Source of the DNA: Rhodothalassium salexigens DSM 2132
GTDB lineage: Bacteria; Pseudomonadota; Alphaproteobacteria; Sphingomonadales; Rhodothalassiaceae
Direction: 5' to 3'
DNA length: 64,000 nucleotides
Assembly (NCBI RefSeq): GCF_004341375.1
Contig: NZ_SLXO01000001.1
Location: 62,001-126,000 of the forward strand
Shown piece by piece: positions 20,270 through 29,932 of the stretch. The notes below the pieces were generated by a model. That model searched no databases, was not told where the DNA came from, and saw nothing but the letters and a program-made list of their open reading frames with translations. A program made the translations under genes and the position numbers. Numbering within the stretch: position 1 is the stretch's first letter; every line of letters begins with the position of its first letter.

Positions 20270-20330
20270 AGGTCGTGCGTTGATCTAGGGCAGGGCGGGC
20301 CGGCACACCCGATCGTTAAGGGAGGATCGC

Positions 20331-21617
20331 ATGACCGGCTTTACCCGCTTGACCGCCGCCTTGGGCGCGGCGACGGCGCTGTTGTGCGCCGCACCGGCGC
20401 TGGCACAGGCGCCGGACCAGACCGCCGACGGCGTCGAGGTCTCGGTGCCCGAGGGCTTCACCATCACGCCCGTGGCCCAGGGGCTCGGCTGCGTGCGCCA
20501 CATCGCCGTGCACGAGGACGGCACCATCTATGGCGCCATGATGCGGCGGTCGTGCGCGGCGGGCGACGGCGGGCTGGTGGTCCTGCGCGACCCTGACGGC
20601 GACGGCACCCGCGAGGCGACGTTCACCGGTGCCGACCTGCAGGGCACCGGCATCGCGCTTTATCGGGGCCGGCTTTATTACGGCACCGATACGGCGATCC
20701 GGCGCTACACGCTCGACCCGGAAACCGGCTTGCCGGCGGGCGCGGGCGAGGTGATCGTCGGCGGCTTCGACGAACAAAGCCAGCACGCGGTCAAGCCCAT
20801 CGCCTTCGACGCCCAAGGCCATCTCTATGTCAGCGTCGGTGCGCCGTCCAATGCCTGTCAGGAGCGCATGCGCACGCCGGGCAGCCCCGGGCTCGACCCG
20901 TGCCCGCAGCTCGACCGCGCCGGCGGCATCTGGCGCTATGACGCCGAGGCCACCGGCCAGCGCCACACCACCGACCGGCGCTTCGCCACCGGCACCCGCA
21001 ACGCCATGGGGCTCGCCTATCACCCCGGCGCCGACCGGCTTTTCTTCGCCTCGCACGGGCGCGACGACCTGCACCGGCTGTTCCCCGACCTCTATACGGT
21101 GGAACAGAATGCCGAATTGCCGTCGGAGGAGGTCCACCGCCTGGTCGAAGGCGGCGACTATGGCTGGCCCTACACCTATTACGACCATGAAAAGGGCCGG
21201 CGCATGGTGGCGCCCGAATATGGCGGCGACGGCGAAACGACCGCCGAGCCCGGCCGCTATGCCGAGCCGGTGGCGACGATCCCGGGCCATTGGGCGCCCA
21301 ACGACCTGATCGTCTACACCGCCCAAGCGTTCCCCGAGCGCTACCGGGGCGGGCTGTTCATCGCCTATCACGGCTCGTGGAACCGGGCGCCCTTGCCCCA
21401 GCGCGGCTATAACGTGGTGTTCGTACCGGTGTCGGCCGACGGCGAGCGCGTGGGCGCGCCGGAAGTGTTCGCCGACGGTTTCAAGGGCCGCGAGCCGCTG
21501 CGCTCGCCGCGCAACGCCGCCCACCGGCCGACCGGGCTAGCCATCGGCCCCGACGGCGCGCTCTACGTGGCCGACGACCAGGGCGGCACGATCTGGAAGA
21601 TCGCTTATGACCGCTGA
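20331..21617 (+). CDS. PQQ-dependent sugar (sorbosone-type) dehydrogenase, periplasmic
   Basis: The 428-residue product has a clean signal peptide (about 1-26, ending ALAQA). The mature part has the six-bladed propeller pattern of soluble glucose/sorbosone dehydrogenases, e.g. HLYVSVGAPSNAC, RFATGTRNAMGLAYHPG, FFASHGRDDLHRL, GDYGWPYTYY and GLFIAYHGSWNRAPLPQRGYNVVF. Family members oxidise sugars or other alcohols in the periplasm with PQQ. GGGAGGATCGC precedes ATG 20331. Its 3' end overlaps the start of a c-type cytochrome gene by 11 bases; this cytochrome is the likely electron acceptor. The substrate is unknown. Some family members lack PQQ, so cofactor identity is inferred. Confidence 0.87.
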   Translation: MTGFTRLTAALGAATALLCAAPALAQAPDQTADGVEVSVPEGFTITPVAQGLGCVRHIAVHEDGTIYGAMMRRSCAAGDGGLVVLRDPDGDGTREATFTGADLQGTGIALYRGRLYYGTDTAIRRYTLDPETGLPAGAGEVIVGGFDEQSQHAVKPIAFDAQGHLYVSVGAPSNACQERMRTPGSPGLDPCPQLDRAGGIWRYDAEATGQRHTTDRRFATGTRNAMGLAYHPGADRLFFASHGRDDLHRLFPDLYTVEQNAELPSEEVHRLVEGGDYGWPYTYYDHEKGRRMVAPEYGGDGETTAEPGRYAEPVATIPGHWAPNDLIVYTAQAFPERYRGGLFIAYHGSWNRAPLPQRGYNVVFVPVSADGERVGAPEVFADGFKGREPLRSPRNAAHRPTGLAIGPDGALYVADDQGGTIWKIAYDR

Positions 21618-22059
21618 GGGCGCCCGCGGCGCCGCGCTCGGTGCTGGTTTGGCGCTGGCGGCCGGGCTGGGCGTGGCCGGGTTGGGCTTGGCGGGGTTGA
21701 GCGTGGCCGGGCCGGCGCAAGCCGACGCCGCCGCCTCGGGCCGTGCGCTTTATGAAACCCACTGCCAGTCCTGCCACCAGTTCGACGGTGGCGGCGTGCC
21801 GAATTTCCAGCCGTCGCTGCTGGACTCGGTCCTGGTGGCGGCCGAGCCGCGAACGCTTGCCGCCTATGTGTTGCAGGGCACCGCCGACCTGCCGGACACC
21901 GCGCGCGCCTATAACAATGTGATGCCGTCGTTTCGCCACTTGTCCGACGCCGAGGTCGCGCGGCTGCTGCGCTATGTGCGCGGCGATCTGGCCGGGGTCG
22001 ACGACGCCGAACCGGTGACGCCCGAGGCGGTCGCCGAGGCGCGCGCCGGGCTGGACTGA
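21607..22059 (+). CDS. Periplasmic c-type cytochrome
   Basis: A 150-residue monoheme cytochrome c. An N-terminal Ala/Gly/Leu-rich signal peptide ends near PAQADA (about 40). The heme motif is CQSCH in ALYETHCQSCHQFDGGG, and the distal methionine is probably in NNVMPSFRHLSD. It overlaps the dehydrogenase gene by 11 bases, so it is made together with it and probably carries electrons from the PQQ enzyme to the respiratory chain. The cbb3 oxidase encoded further right could be the terminal acceptor. Confidence 0.9.
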   Translation: MTAEGARGAALGAGLALAAGLGVAGLGLAGLSVAGPAQADAAASGRALYETHCQSCHQFDGGGVPNFQPSLLDSVLVAAEPRTLAAYVLQGTADLPDTARAYNNVMPSFRHLSDAEVARLLRYVRGDLAGVDDAEPVTPEAVAEARAGLD

Positions 22060-22069
22060 GCGCCCGGCC

Positions 22070-24268
22070 ATGCCCGCAGCGATGGCCGATCTTGACCGTT
22101 CTGGCGGTCGCCGGCGGCGGGCGCGAGAAGGCGGCGCCGCGCTGGTCGCCGTGGCGCTTGGGGCTGTGACGCTCGGGGCCCCGCCGACCCGGGCGGCCGC
22201 CCCGGACAGTGCGCCCCACAGCGTGCCCGACAGTTTGCCCGCCGGGCCCGACCAGCCGGTCGAGACGCTGGAGGTGACAGCACCCCGCCTCGACCGGCCG
22301 GCCGGCGCGCGCGCCTTTCCCCTGACCCGCCTCGCCGGTGACGCGCTCGCCCGGTCGCCGTCGCTGCGCCTCGACGACATTCTGAGCCAGGCGGTGGCCG
22401 GCTTCTCGTTGTTCCGGCGCCAGTCGTCGCTGGTCGCCAACCCCACCACCCAGGGCGTCAGCCTGCGCGGCATCGGGCCCAATGGCGCCGGGCGCACCCT
22501 GGTGCTGCTCGACGGCGTGCCGCTCAACGACCCGTTCGGCGGCTGGGTCTATTGGTCGGCGCTCGACCCGCAGGCGCTCGGCGCGGTCGAGGTGGTGCGC
22601 GGCGGCGGCGCCGGGGGCTATGGCAATCAGGCGCTGGCCGGCACCATCCGGCTCGCCTCGCGCGCGCCCGAGCCCGGCACCGGCGCCATCGAGGCGCGCG
22701 GCGGCGGTTTCGCCACCGTCGACGTCTCGGCGCGCTCGACGCTGGGGCTCGGGCGCGCCGCCCTGACCGTCTCGGGGCGCTATTTCGACAGCGCCGGTTA
22801 TCACCAGTTGCGCGGCGCCGACCGCAGCCCCGCCGACCGGCCCGCCGCCAGCCGCATCGGCGTGGTCGACGCCCGGCTCGCCGTGCCGTTCGGCCCCGAC
22901 ACCGAGCTGTCGGCGGGCCTGCGCTGGTACGACGAGGCGCGCAACAACGGCTTTCGCGCCGAGGTCAACGACACCCGCGCGCTCGACGCCTCGCTGCGCC
23001 TGGTCCACGCGCCCACGGCCGGGCCGCGCGCTGAAGTCACCGCCTATTACCGCACCCGCGATTTCGCCCAGACCTTCGCGATCGCCACCGGCTCGGGCGT
23101 GCGTCAGGTGCTCGACCAGTTCGACGTGCCGGGCCGCGGCGCGGGGCTCTTGGCCAAGGCGCGCTGGCCGCTCGGCGACGCTTTGTTGGGCGGCGACACC
23201 ATGGAATGGGGCGTCGACCTGCGCTACCAGGACGGCGAGACCAACGAGCGGTTCCGCAATCTGGGCGACGGCTTCACCCGCCGGCGGCTGGCCGGGGGCG
23301 AGCAATTGTTCGTCGGCACCTGGGCGGAATATGGCGCCGCGCCCGGCGAGCGCCTGGACCTGACCGCCGGCGTCCGGCTCGACCACTGGCGGGTGTTCGA
23401 CGGTGTGCGCCGCGAGACCGACCTAGCCACCGCCCTGGTGCTGCGCGACGACGCCATCGCCGCGCGCGACGCGGTGACGCTGAACGGCCGCGTCGGCGCG
23501 GTCTATGGGCTCACCCCGGCGCTCGACCTGCGCGCCGGCGCCTATACGGGCTTCCGGGTGCCGACGATCAACGAATATTTTCGCCCGTTCCGGGTCGGCA
23601 ACGACATCACCGAGGCCAATCCGGGCCTCGACGCCGAGCGGCTCTACGGCGCCGAGGCGGGCGTCGACTGGCAGCCCTTGCCGACGCTGCGGCTGGAGGC
23701 GGGCTATTTCCGCAACCGGCTCGACGGCGCGGTCGGCAATGTGACGATCGCCCAAGGGCCCGGCGTGTTCCCGCCCACCGGCTTCGTGCCGGCGGGCGGC
23801 AGCCTGAGCCAGCGCCGCAACATCGACCGCATCGTGGCCGACGGTGTCGAGACCGCGGCCCGGGTCGCGCTGTCGGCGGTGCTCGATGTCCGGCTCGGCT
23901 ACCAGTTCGTCCACGCCCGCATCGCCGCCTTTCAGGTCCGCCCGGAGTTGGTCGGCAACCGGGTCGCCCAGTCGCCCCGCCACACGCTGACCGGGGCGGT
24001 GGACTGGCGGCCCTGGACGCCGCTGCGGCTCAACCTGACCGCGCGCCACGAGACCGCGCGCTTCGACGACGACCGCAACACCCGGCGGCTGGCGCCGGCG
24101 ACCCTGGTCGACCTGCGCGGCGACTATCGCGTGGCGCCGGGGCTGGATCTGTTCGTGGCGGTGGAAAACCTGTTCGACGCCGCGATCGAGACGCGCCGCG
24201 CCGGCGACGGCACGGTGACGTTCGGCCAGCCCCGGCTGGTCAGCGGCGGCGTGCGGCTGCGTTTCTGA
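22070..24268 (+). CDS. TonB-dependent outer-membrane receptor
   Basis: A 732-residue beta-barrel receptor. After a signal-like N-terminus come a TonB-box-like VETLEVTAPR and a plug domain (SLRLDDILSQAVAGFSLFRRQ, TLVLLDGVPLNDPFGGWVYW, VEVVRGGGAGGYGNQALAGTI). The long barrel has YTGFRVPTINEYFRPFRVGN near the usual conserved site and ends with the aromatic C-terminal strand GGVRLRF. It imports an unknown ligand using TonB energy. It starts 10 bases after the cytochrome stop, so the operon context ties the ligand to the PQQ dehydrogenase: the substrate, a metal, or PQQ itself (PqqU of E. coli is a TonB receptor for PQQ). A second ATG at 22082 is possible. Confidence 0.92.
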   Translation: MPAAMADLDRSGGRRRRAREGGAALVAVALGAVTLGAPPTRAAAPDSAPHSVPDSLPAGPDQPVETLEVTAPRLDRPAGARAFPLTRLAGDALARSPSLRLDDILSQAVAGFSLFRRQSSLVANPTTQGVSLRGIGPNGAGRTLVLLDGVPLNDPFGGWVYWSALDPQALGAVEVVRGGGAGGYGNQALAGTIRLASRAPEPGTGAIEARGGGFATVDVSARSTLGLGRAALTVSGRYFDSAGYHQLRGADRSPADRPAASRIGVVDARLAVPFGPDTELSAGLRWYDEARNNGFRAEVNDTRALDASLRLVHAPTAGPRAEVTAYYRTRDFAQTFAIATGSGVRQVLDQFDVPGRGAGLLAKARWPLGDALLGGDTMEWGVDLRYQDGETNERFRNLGDGFTRRRLAGGEQLFVGTWAEYGAAPGERLDLTAGVRLDHWRVFDGVRRETDLATALVLRDDAIAARDAVTLNGRVGAVYGLTPALDLRAGAYTGFRVPTINEYFRPFRVGNDITEANPGLDAERLYGAEAGVDWQPLPTLRLEAGYFRNRLDGAVGNVTIAQGPGVFPPTGFVPAGGSLSQRRNIDRIVADGVETAARVALSAVLDVRLGYQFVHARIAAFQVRPELVGNRVAQSPRHTLTGAVDWRPWTPLRLNLTARHETARFDDDRNTRRLAPATLVDLRGDYRVAPGLDLFVAVENLFDAAIETRRAGDGTVTFGQPRLVSGGVRLRF

Positions 24269-24403
24269 TCGGCGCGGTTGCCGCGCCCGGTTCGACCCAC
24301 TAGGGTTGCCGGCGTCGCGCGCCGGCGGGGTTCGCCCGCCGGGTGCTCAAGCCCTTTCCCGCGCCGGACCCACGCGGTCCCGACCGGAGTGACGAACCAA
24401 GTG

Positions 24404-24937
24404 ATGCCGACCATTTTTGCGCCGCGGCGCCTGCTTCTTCTGTCGATCCTCACCGCCGTGCTGGCCGGATGCGGGGCCAACCGCAACCCGCTGGAGGTGA
24501 CCATCCAGCGCTGTCCGGCGGCGGCCTTCGTGGACGAGACCGCCAACTGGGTCGAGTTCGCCGGCGACGACCTGACCGCCGACCAGGTGGTGTTCGACGC
24601 CATGCTGTCCAACCTGGAACTGACCTGCAACCAGGACACCCAGGTGGAAAGCGTGGTCAGCTTCGACGTCTCGGTGCGCGGCGGGCCGGCGCTTGACGGC
24701 CCGGTGGAGGTGACGCTGCCCTATTATGTGGTGCTGCTGCGCGACAACAGCGTCATCGCCGCCAAAAAAACCTATGAGGTGACCTTCATCCTCGACCCCG
24801 ACGCGCCGCGCGCCGGCAGCCGCGAAACCGTGCGCCAGGTGATCGACGATATCGAGCGCACCCGGCGCTACGATTATGAATTGCTGATCGGCTTCCAAAT
24901 GGACCCGGCGGCGGTCGCCTATAATGAACTGCGCTAA
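24404..24937 (+). CDS. Lipoprotein of unknown function
   Basis: The 177-residue product begins with a lipoprotein signal peptide (RRLLLLSILTAVLAGC, lipobox LAGC with Cys about 21). It continues as a beta-rich domain without a known name. Three further points are a CPAAAF segment, one more cysteine (LTCNQD), and an even spread of strand-forming residues (VVSFDVSVRGG, LPYYVVLLRDN, YEVTFILDPD). ATG 24404 is used; GTG 24401 is equally close to GGAG at 24386. It is located downstream of the TonB receptor but separated by about 135 bases. Similar short lipoproteins occur in alphaproteobacteria; function unknown. Confidence 0.75.
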   Translation: MPTIFAPRRLLLLSILTAVLAGCGANRNPLEVTIQRCPAAAFVDETANWVEFAGDDLTADQVVFDAMLSNLELTCNQDTQVESVVSFDVSVRGGPALDGPVEVTLPYYVVLLRDNSVIAAKKTYEVTFILDPDAPRAGSRETVRQVIDDIERTRRYDYELLIGFQMDPAAVAYNELR

Positions 24938-25040
24938 GACGGGGACGTTTTTGGCGCGGCGGCGTTCGTGCGATTGACTCACAATTTGTAGCATCTATAC
25001 TTGCGCCTATTGCTTCGCCCGTCGGCAGATCAGACGGGCG

Positions 25041-25250
25041 CTCGGTTGGTGGGAGAGATCGGGGGTGGCGCCATGCCATGCCTCGGCGCCGAAGGAGCAA
25101 CCTCCCCGGAAACTCTCAGGCGGAAGGACCGCCGACCGAGGGCACTCTGGAAAGCGGATGTCGGGACACCCGGCATCCCACCGAAGGGGTAAGCGGCCGG
25201 TCCGATCAGGGGCGGGCTGCGCAATCTCTCAGGTCCCATGACAGAGGGGG
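25041..25250 (+). promoter_or_regulatory. Tandem glycine riboswitch upstream of gcvT
   Basis: Two glycine aptamers follow each other directly. The first has GGGAGAG (25051), GCCGAAGGAGCAA (25088), AAACTCTCAGGCGGAAGGACC and GGCACTCTGGAAAGCGG. The second has CACCGAAGGGGTAAGC (25180), GCAATCTCTCAGGTCCCATG and ACAGAGGGGG. These are the conserved cores of the gcvT RNA family. The element ends about 50 bases before gcvT. A small ACCGG/CCGGT pairing (about 25252-25274) lies between and may be part of the expression platform. In the known cases glycine binding raises expression of the glycine cleavage genes. Confidence 0.96.
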
Positions 25251-25301
25251 AACCGGCATTGCGAAACGACCGGTACGAACCCTTCTGGCGATGGGACCCT
25301 T

Positions 25302-26417
25302 ATGACCCAGAGTGCGCTTAAGACGACCCAACTTCACAGTTTGCATGAGCGCCTCGGCGCCAAGATGGTGCCGTTCGCCGGCTATCACATGCCGGTCCAG
25401 TATGACGGCGTGTTGGGCGAACACACCCACACCCGCAAGGCCGCCGGCCTGTTCGACGTGGGCCATATGGGCCAGGCGACGCTGACCGGCCTTGACGGTC
25501 GCGACCCCGGCGCGGCGCTCGAAGCGCTGGTGCCCGGTGCGATGGCGACGCTCAAGCCCGGGCGGACCCGCTACACCCTGCTGCTCAACGACGAGGGCGG
25601 CATTCGCGACGACCTGATGGTGACCCGGCTCGACGCCGAGACGCTCTATCTGGTGGTCAACGCGGCGTGCAAGGACACCGACTTCGCCCATATCGCCGCC
25701 GCGCTCGACGGTCAGGCGCGGCTCGACCCGCTGACCGATCGCGGCCTGGTGGCGCTTCAGGGGCCGCGCGCGGCCGAGGCGCTGGCGGGCCAGGTCGCGG
25801 GTATCGAGGACCTGACCTTCATGCAGGCGAGCCGCGCCGAATGGCGCGAACACGACCTGTTGCTGACCCGTTCGGGCTACACCGGCGAAGACGGCTTCGA
25901 AATTTCGGTCCCCAACGCCGCCATCGAGGCGTTCGTCGAGGCGCTGTTGGCGCATGATTCCGTCAAGCCCGTGGGGCTTGGCGCGCGCGACAGCCTGCGC
26001 CTGGAAGCCGGACTATGCCTCTATGGCCACGATCTCGACGAGGCGACCACGCCGGTCGAGGCCGACCTGGTCTGGGCGATCGGCAAGAAGCGCCGCGAAA
26101 CCGGCGGCTTTCCGGGCTTCACGGTGATCCGCCGGCAGATGGAAGAGGGCATCACCCGGCGCCGCGTGGGGCTGCGGCCCGAGGGGCGGACGATCGCGCG
26201 CGAGGGCAGCGAAATCGTCGACGACCAGGGCCAGACCATCGGTCGGGTGACCAGCGGCAGCTTCGCGCCCAGCGTCGGCGGGCCGGTGGCCATGGGCTAT
26301 GTGCGGCCCGACTTCGCCGCCGTGGATACGCCGGTGGGGCTGAAGGTGCGCGGCAAGGTGCACCCTGCGCGGGTGGCTGCGACGCCGTTTGTCGCACACC
26401 GCTATGTGCGCGGCTAA
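25302..26417 (+). CDS. gcvT: Aminomethyltransferase, T protein of glycine cleavage
   Basis: The 371-residue T protein takes the aminomethyl group from lipoyl-H protein and forms 5,10-methylenetetrahydrofolate and ammonia. HERLGAKMVPFAGYHMPVQY, AGLFDVGHMGQ, LTRSGYTGEDGFEI, GLGARDSLRLEAGLCLYG and the C-terminal beta-barrel with GRVTSGSFAPSVGGPVAMGYV are all present. It is first of the four-gene unit gcvT-gcvH-gcvPA-gcvPB and directly follows a glycine riboswitch. Its methylenetetrahydrofolate product can feed MetF. Confidence 0.98.
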   Translation: MTQSALKTTQLHSLHERLGAKMVPFAGYHMPVQYDGVLGEHTHTRKAAGLFDVGHMGQATLTGLDGRDPGAALEALVPGAMATLKPGRTRYTLLLNDEGGIRDDLMVTRLDAETLYLVVNAACKDTDFAHIAAALDGQARLDPLTDRGLVALQGPRAAEALAGQVAGIEDLTFMQASRAEWREHDLLLTRSGYTGEDGFEISVPNAAIEAFVEALLAHDSVKPVGLGARDSLRLEAGLCLYGHDLDEATTPVEADLVWAIGKKRRETGGFPGFTVIRRQMEEGITRRRVGLRPEGRTIAREGSEIVDDQGQTIGRVTSGSFAPSVGGPVAMGYVRPDFAAVDTPVGLKVRGKVHPARVAATPFVAHRYVRG

Positions 26418-26478
26418 ATTGCTGTAACGGCAGACAATTTTTCTTTTGAACGCAACGGTCGGAATAGGGGAGGCCCAG

Positions 26479-26850
26479 GTGACCGAAATCTATTTTTCCA
26501 AAGATCACGAATGGATCAAGGTCGACGGTGACGAAGGCACGGTGGGGATCACCACCCACGCCCAGGAACAACTCGGCGACGTGGTCTTTGTCGAACTGCC
26601 CGAGGTGGACGCCGAATTCGCCAAGGGCGACGAGGTGGCCGTGGTGGAATCGGTCAAGGCGGCGAGCGAGATCTACGCCCCGGTGAGCGGCACCATTATC
26701 GCCGTCAACGAGGTTTTGGGGGAAGAGCCGGGCAAGGTGAACGCGTCGCCCGAAGACGACGGTTGGTTCTTCAAGATCAAGATCAACGACAAGGGCGATC
26801 TGTCGGACCTGATGGGCGAAGACGCCTACAAGGACCTGACCAGCGACTAG
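26479..26850 (+). CDS. gcvH: Glycine cleavage system H protein
   Basis: The 123-residue lipoyl carrier shuttles the aminomethyl group between P, T and L proteins. The lipoylation lysine lies in VVESVKAASEI. YFSKDHEWIKVDGDEGTVGIT opens the domain. The GTG at 26479 is preferred because GGGGAGG lies about 6 bases upstream and translation then begins VTEIYFSKDHEW, as expected; a TTG further up is unlikely. It is 62 bases after gcvT and 10 before gcvPA. Confidence 0.97.
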   Translation: MTEIYFSKDHEWIKVDGDEGTVGITTHAQEQLGDVVFVELPEVDAEFAKGDEVAVVESVKAASEIYAPVSGTIIAVNEVLGEEPGKVNASPEDDGWFFKIKINDKGDLSDLMGEDAYKDLTSD

Positions 26851-26859
26851 GAGCGTTTC

Positions 26860-28215
26860 ATGCGATATCTGCCCCATACGCAGGAAGACCGGCGCGAGAT
26901 GCTGGCGGCCCTCGGCGTTGACCATGTGGACGCCTTGTTCGAGGATGTGCCGGCCAACGCGCTCAATGCCGATATCGACCTGCCGGACCACCAGTCGGAA
27001 ATGCAGGTCGAGCGCGCCATGGCGCGGCTGGCGGCGAAGAATGTGGACGCCGGCTCGGTGCCGTTCTTCTGCGGCGCTGGGGCCTATCGCCACCATGTGC
27101 CGGCAACCGTCGACTATGTAATCCAGCGCGGCGAGTTCCTCACCGCCTACACGCCCTATCAGCCGGAAATCAGCCAGGGCACGCTGCAATATCTGTTCGA
27201 GTTTCAGACCCAGGTGGCGACGCTTTTGGGCACCGAGGTGGCCAATGCCTCCATGTGGGACGGCTCGACGGCGACCGCCGAAGCGGTGCTGATGGCCCGG
27301 CGCATCACCCGGCGCAAGAAGGCGGTGATGGCCGGCGGGCTGCACGGCCACTATGCCGATGTGGTCGGCACGGTGACCCGGTTCACCGACGACGCGGTGA
27401 CCTATCTGGAGCCCGAACCGGCCGACCCCGACGCCGAAACCCAGGCGATCATCGACCAGATCGACGACGAGACGTCGTGTGTGGTGGTGCAGAGCCCGAA
27501 TATGTTCGGCCATCTGCTCGACCTCAAGCGCATCGCCGAGGCGGCGCACGCCAAGAAGGCGCTGTTGATCGCCGTGGTCACCGAGGTGGTCAGCCTGGGC
27601 GCGATCACGCCGCCGGGCGACCAGGGCGCCGACATCGTCGTCGCCGAGGGCCAGTCGCTCGGCAACGGGCTCAATTTCGGCGGCCCCTATCTGGGCCTGT
27701 TCGGCACCCGGCAGAAATATGTTCGCCAGATGCCCGGCCGGGTCGCCGGCGAGGCGCGCGACGCCGACGGCCGGCGCGGTTTCGTGCTGACGCTGTCGAC
27801 CCGCGAACAGCATATCCGGCGCGAAAAGGCCACGTCCAACATCTGCACCAATTCCGGGCTCTGTGCGCTCGCCTTCACCACCCATCTGTCGCTGCTCGGC
27901 GAGGTGGGCTTGCGCAAGCTGGCCATGCTCAACCACCGCAAGGCGGTCGAGTTGCGCGACCTGCTGGCCGGCGTGCCCGGCGTCGAGGTGTTGAACGAGA
28001 CCTTCTTCAACGAGTTCACCCTGCGCCTGCGCCGCGACGCCGCCTACATCGTCGAGGCACTGGTGGAGCGTGACGTGCTCGGCGGCGTGCCGGTGTCGCG
28101 CCTGCTGACCAAGCGCGATGATGTGGACGAGCTGTTGCTGGTGGCGGTGACCGAGACCGTGACCCGCGACGATATGGAGACCCTGGCCCGCGAACTGAGG
28201 GAGGCGCTGGCATGA
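26860..28215 (+). CDS. gcvPA: Glycine dehydrogenase (decarboxylating) subunit 1
   Basis: The 451-residue alpha subunit of the two-subunit P protein. It begins [19 protein letters not shown] and carries [46 protein letters not shown] and [14 protein letters not shown]. Together with subunit 2 it decarboxylates glycine with PLP. ATG 26860 follows GGAG. The 3' end overlaps gcvPB by 4 bases (ATGA). Confidence 0.98.
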   Translation: MRYLPHTQEDRREMLAALGVDHVDALFEDVPANALNADIDLPDHQSEMQVERAMARLAAKNVDAGSVPFFCGAGAYRHHVPATVDYVIQRGEFLTAYTPYQPEISQGTLQYLFEFQTQVATLLGTEVANASMWDGSTATAEAVLMARRITRRKKAVMAGGLHGHYADVVGTVTRFTDDAVTYLEPEPADPDAETQAIIDQIDDETSCVVVQSPNMFGHLLDLKRIAEAAHAKKALLIAVVTEVVSLGAITPPGDQGADIVVAEGQSLGNGLNFGGPYLGLFGTRQKYVRQMPGRVAGEARDADGRRGFVLTLSTREQHIRREKATSNICTNSGLCALAFTTHLSLLGEVGLRKLAMLNHRKAVELRDLLAGVPGVEVLNETFFNEFTLRLRRDAAYIVEALVERDVLGGVPVSRLLTKRDDVDELLLVAVTETVTRDDMETLARELREALA

Positions 28216-29789
28216 CCATGAACCGACAAGGACGCCCCACCGGCGTGCCCGAGGCGGCGACCGGCGGCGATACGGCTGCCGGCCCCGCCACCTTCACCGG
28301 CCACAAGGCGCTGGAACGCGACGAGGGGCTGATCTTCGAGATCGGCTCGCCGGCGGTCACCGGCGTCGACCTTGAAGACCCCGGCGACTTCGAGACCGCG
28401 CTCGGCGGCTTCGAGCGCACCGAGCCCATGGGGCTTACCGGCCTGTCCGAGCCCCATGTGGTGCGCCACTACACCCGGCTGAGCCAGAAGAATTATGGCA
28501 TCGACACCGGGCTGTTCCCGCTCGGCTCGTGCACCATGAAGCACAATCCGCGGCTCAACGAAAAGATCGCCCGGCTGCCCGGTTTCGCCGACATTCACCC
28601 GATGCAGCCCGAGCGCACCGTGCAGGGCGCGCTCGAAGTGATCGACACGCTGGCCGATTGGCTGTGCAAGCTGACCAACATGGCGGCGATCGCCATGAGC
28701 CCCAAGGCCGGCGCGCATGGCGAATTGTGCGGCATGATGGCGATCCGGGCCGCGCTTGAGCACCGCGGCGAGCAACGCCGGACCGTGCTGGTGCCGGAAT
28801 CGGCCCATGGCACCAACCCCGCGACCGCGGTGTTCTGCGGGTTCCAGGTCAAGACCCTGGCGAGCACCGAGGATGGCCGGGTCGATGTGGCGGCGCTCAA
28901 GGCGCAGCTTGGCCCGGACGTGGCGGCGATCATGCTGACCAACCCCAACACCTGCGGGCTGTTCGAGAAGGATATCCAGGAGATCGCCGCGGCGGTCCAC
29001 GAAGCGGGCGGCTATTTCTACTGCGACGGCGCCAACTTCAACGCCTTGATCGGCAAGGTCCGACCGGGCGACCTGGGCATCGACGCCATGCACTTCAATC
29101 TGCACAAGACCTGCTCGACGCCCCATGGCGGCGGCGGGCCGGGCTCGGGGCCGACGGTGCTGTCCGAGGCCCTGGCGCCGTTCGCGCCGGTGCCGTGGGT
29201 GGAAAAGGCGGTCGGCGGCGGCTTGCGCCTCAAGGCGACGGTGCGCGACGGCAACACCGCCTTCGGGCGCATGACCGCGTTCCACGGCCAGATGGGCATG
29301 TTCACCCGCGCGCTCGCCTATCTGATGAGCCACGGCCGCGACGGCCTGCGCCTGGTCGCCGAGGATGCGGTGTTGAACGCCAACTATGTGGCCGCCGGGC
29401 TCGACAAGGCGATGACCCGCACCTACAAGGCGCGGCCCATGCACGAGGTGCTGTTCGACGACCGGTTCCTCAAGGGCACCGGCGTCGACACGCTGGGCTT
29501 TGCCAAGGCGCTGATCGACGAGGGCTTCCACCCGATGACCATGTACTTCCCGCTGGTCGCGTCGGGGGCGATGCTGATCGAGCCCACCGAGACCGAGTCG
29601 CGCCGCTCTCTCGACGAGTTCGTGTTCGCCATGACCAAGCTCGCCGAGGCTGCCAAGGCGGGCGAGACCGAGCGGTTCGACCAGGCGCCGCGCTTTGCGC
29701 CCTTGAAGCGGCTGGACGAGACGGCGGCGGCACGCAAGCCGGTGCTGCGCTACGAACCGCCGGCACCCTACGCTCAGGCGGCCGAATAG
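28212..29789 (+). CDS. gcvPB: Glycine dehydrogenase (decarboxylating) subunit 2
   Basis: The 525-residue beta subunit carries the PLP site: [20 protein letters not shown] contains the lysine that binds the cofactor. [32 protein letters not shown] and [12 protein letters not shown] are also conserved. It is translationally coupled to gcvPA. A strong terminator follows about 20 bases after the stop, so the operon ends here; the L protein must be supplied by another lipoamide dehydrogenase. Confidence 0.98.
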   Translation: MTMNRQGRPTGVPEAATGGDTAAGPATFTGHKALERDEGLIFEIGSPAVTGVDLEDPGDFETALGGFERTEPMGLTGLSEPHVVRHYTRLSQKNYGIDTGLFPLGSCTMKHNPRLNEKIARLPGFADIHPMQPERTVQGALEVIDTLADWLCKLTNMAAIAMSPKAGAHGELCGMMAIRAALEHRGEQRRTVLVPESAHGTNPATAVFCGFQVKTLASTEDGRVDVAALKAQLGPDVAAIMLTNPNTCGLFEKDIQEIAAAVHEAGGYFYCDGANFNALIGKVRPGDLGIDAMHFNLHKTCSTPHGGGGPGSGPTVLSEALAPFAPVPWVEKAVGGGLRLKATVRDGNTAFGRMTAFHGQMGMFTRALAYLMSHGRDGLRLVAEDAVLNANYVAAGLDKAMTRTYKARPMHEVLFDDRFLKGTGVDTLGFAKALIDEGFHPMTMYFPLVASGAMLIEPTETESRRSLDEFVFAMTKLAEAAKAGETERFDQAPRFAPLKRLDETAAARKPVLRYEPPAPYAQAAE

Positions 29790-29807
29790 GCGCTTCGCGT
29801 CGCCAGC

Positions 29808-29854
29808 ACGCAAGCGGCCGGGCCCGGCGACGGGTCCGGCCGTTCGCGTTTTAG
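29808..29854 (+). terminator. Intrinsic terminator of the gcv operon
   Basis: CGCAAGCGGCCGGGCCCG pairs with CGGGTCCGGCCGTTCGCG with few mismatches around a short GCGA loop, and TTTT follows at once. It begins about 20 bases after the gcvPB stop. Confidence 0.8.
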
Positions 29855-29932
29855 GGAAGGGTTAACGCCGCTGCCGCTAGAGTCGTATTAGAAAGATGTA
29901 GCGCAATCCTGGGTCGATATGGCGATGCCACC

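Noticed and set aside
20279-20300. TTGATCTAGGGCAGG before the PQQ dehydrogenase gene as a possible Fnr box
   Set aside because: Only the left half-site fits; the right half lacks TCAA.
24287-24310. GGTTCGACCC reminiscent of a tRNA T-arm after the TonB receptor gene
   Set aside because: No acceptor, D or anticodon arms can be formed around it.
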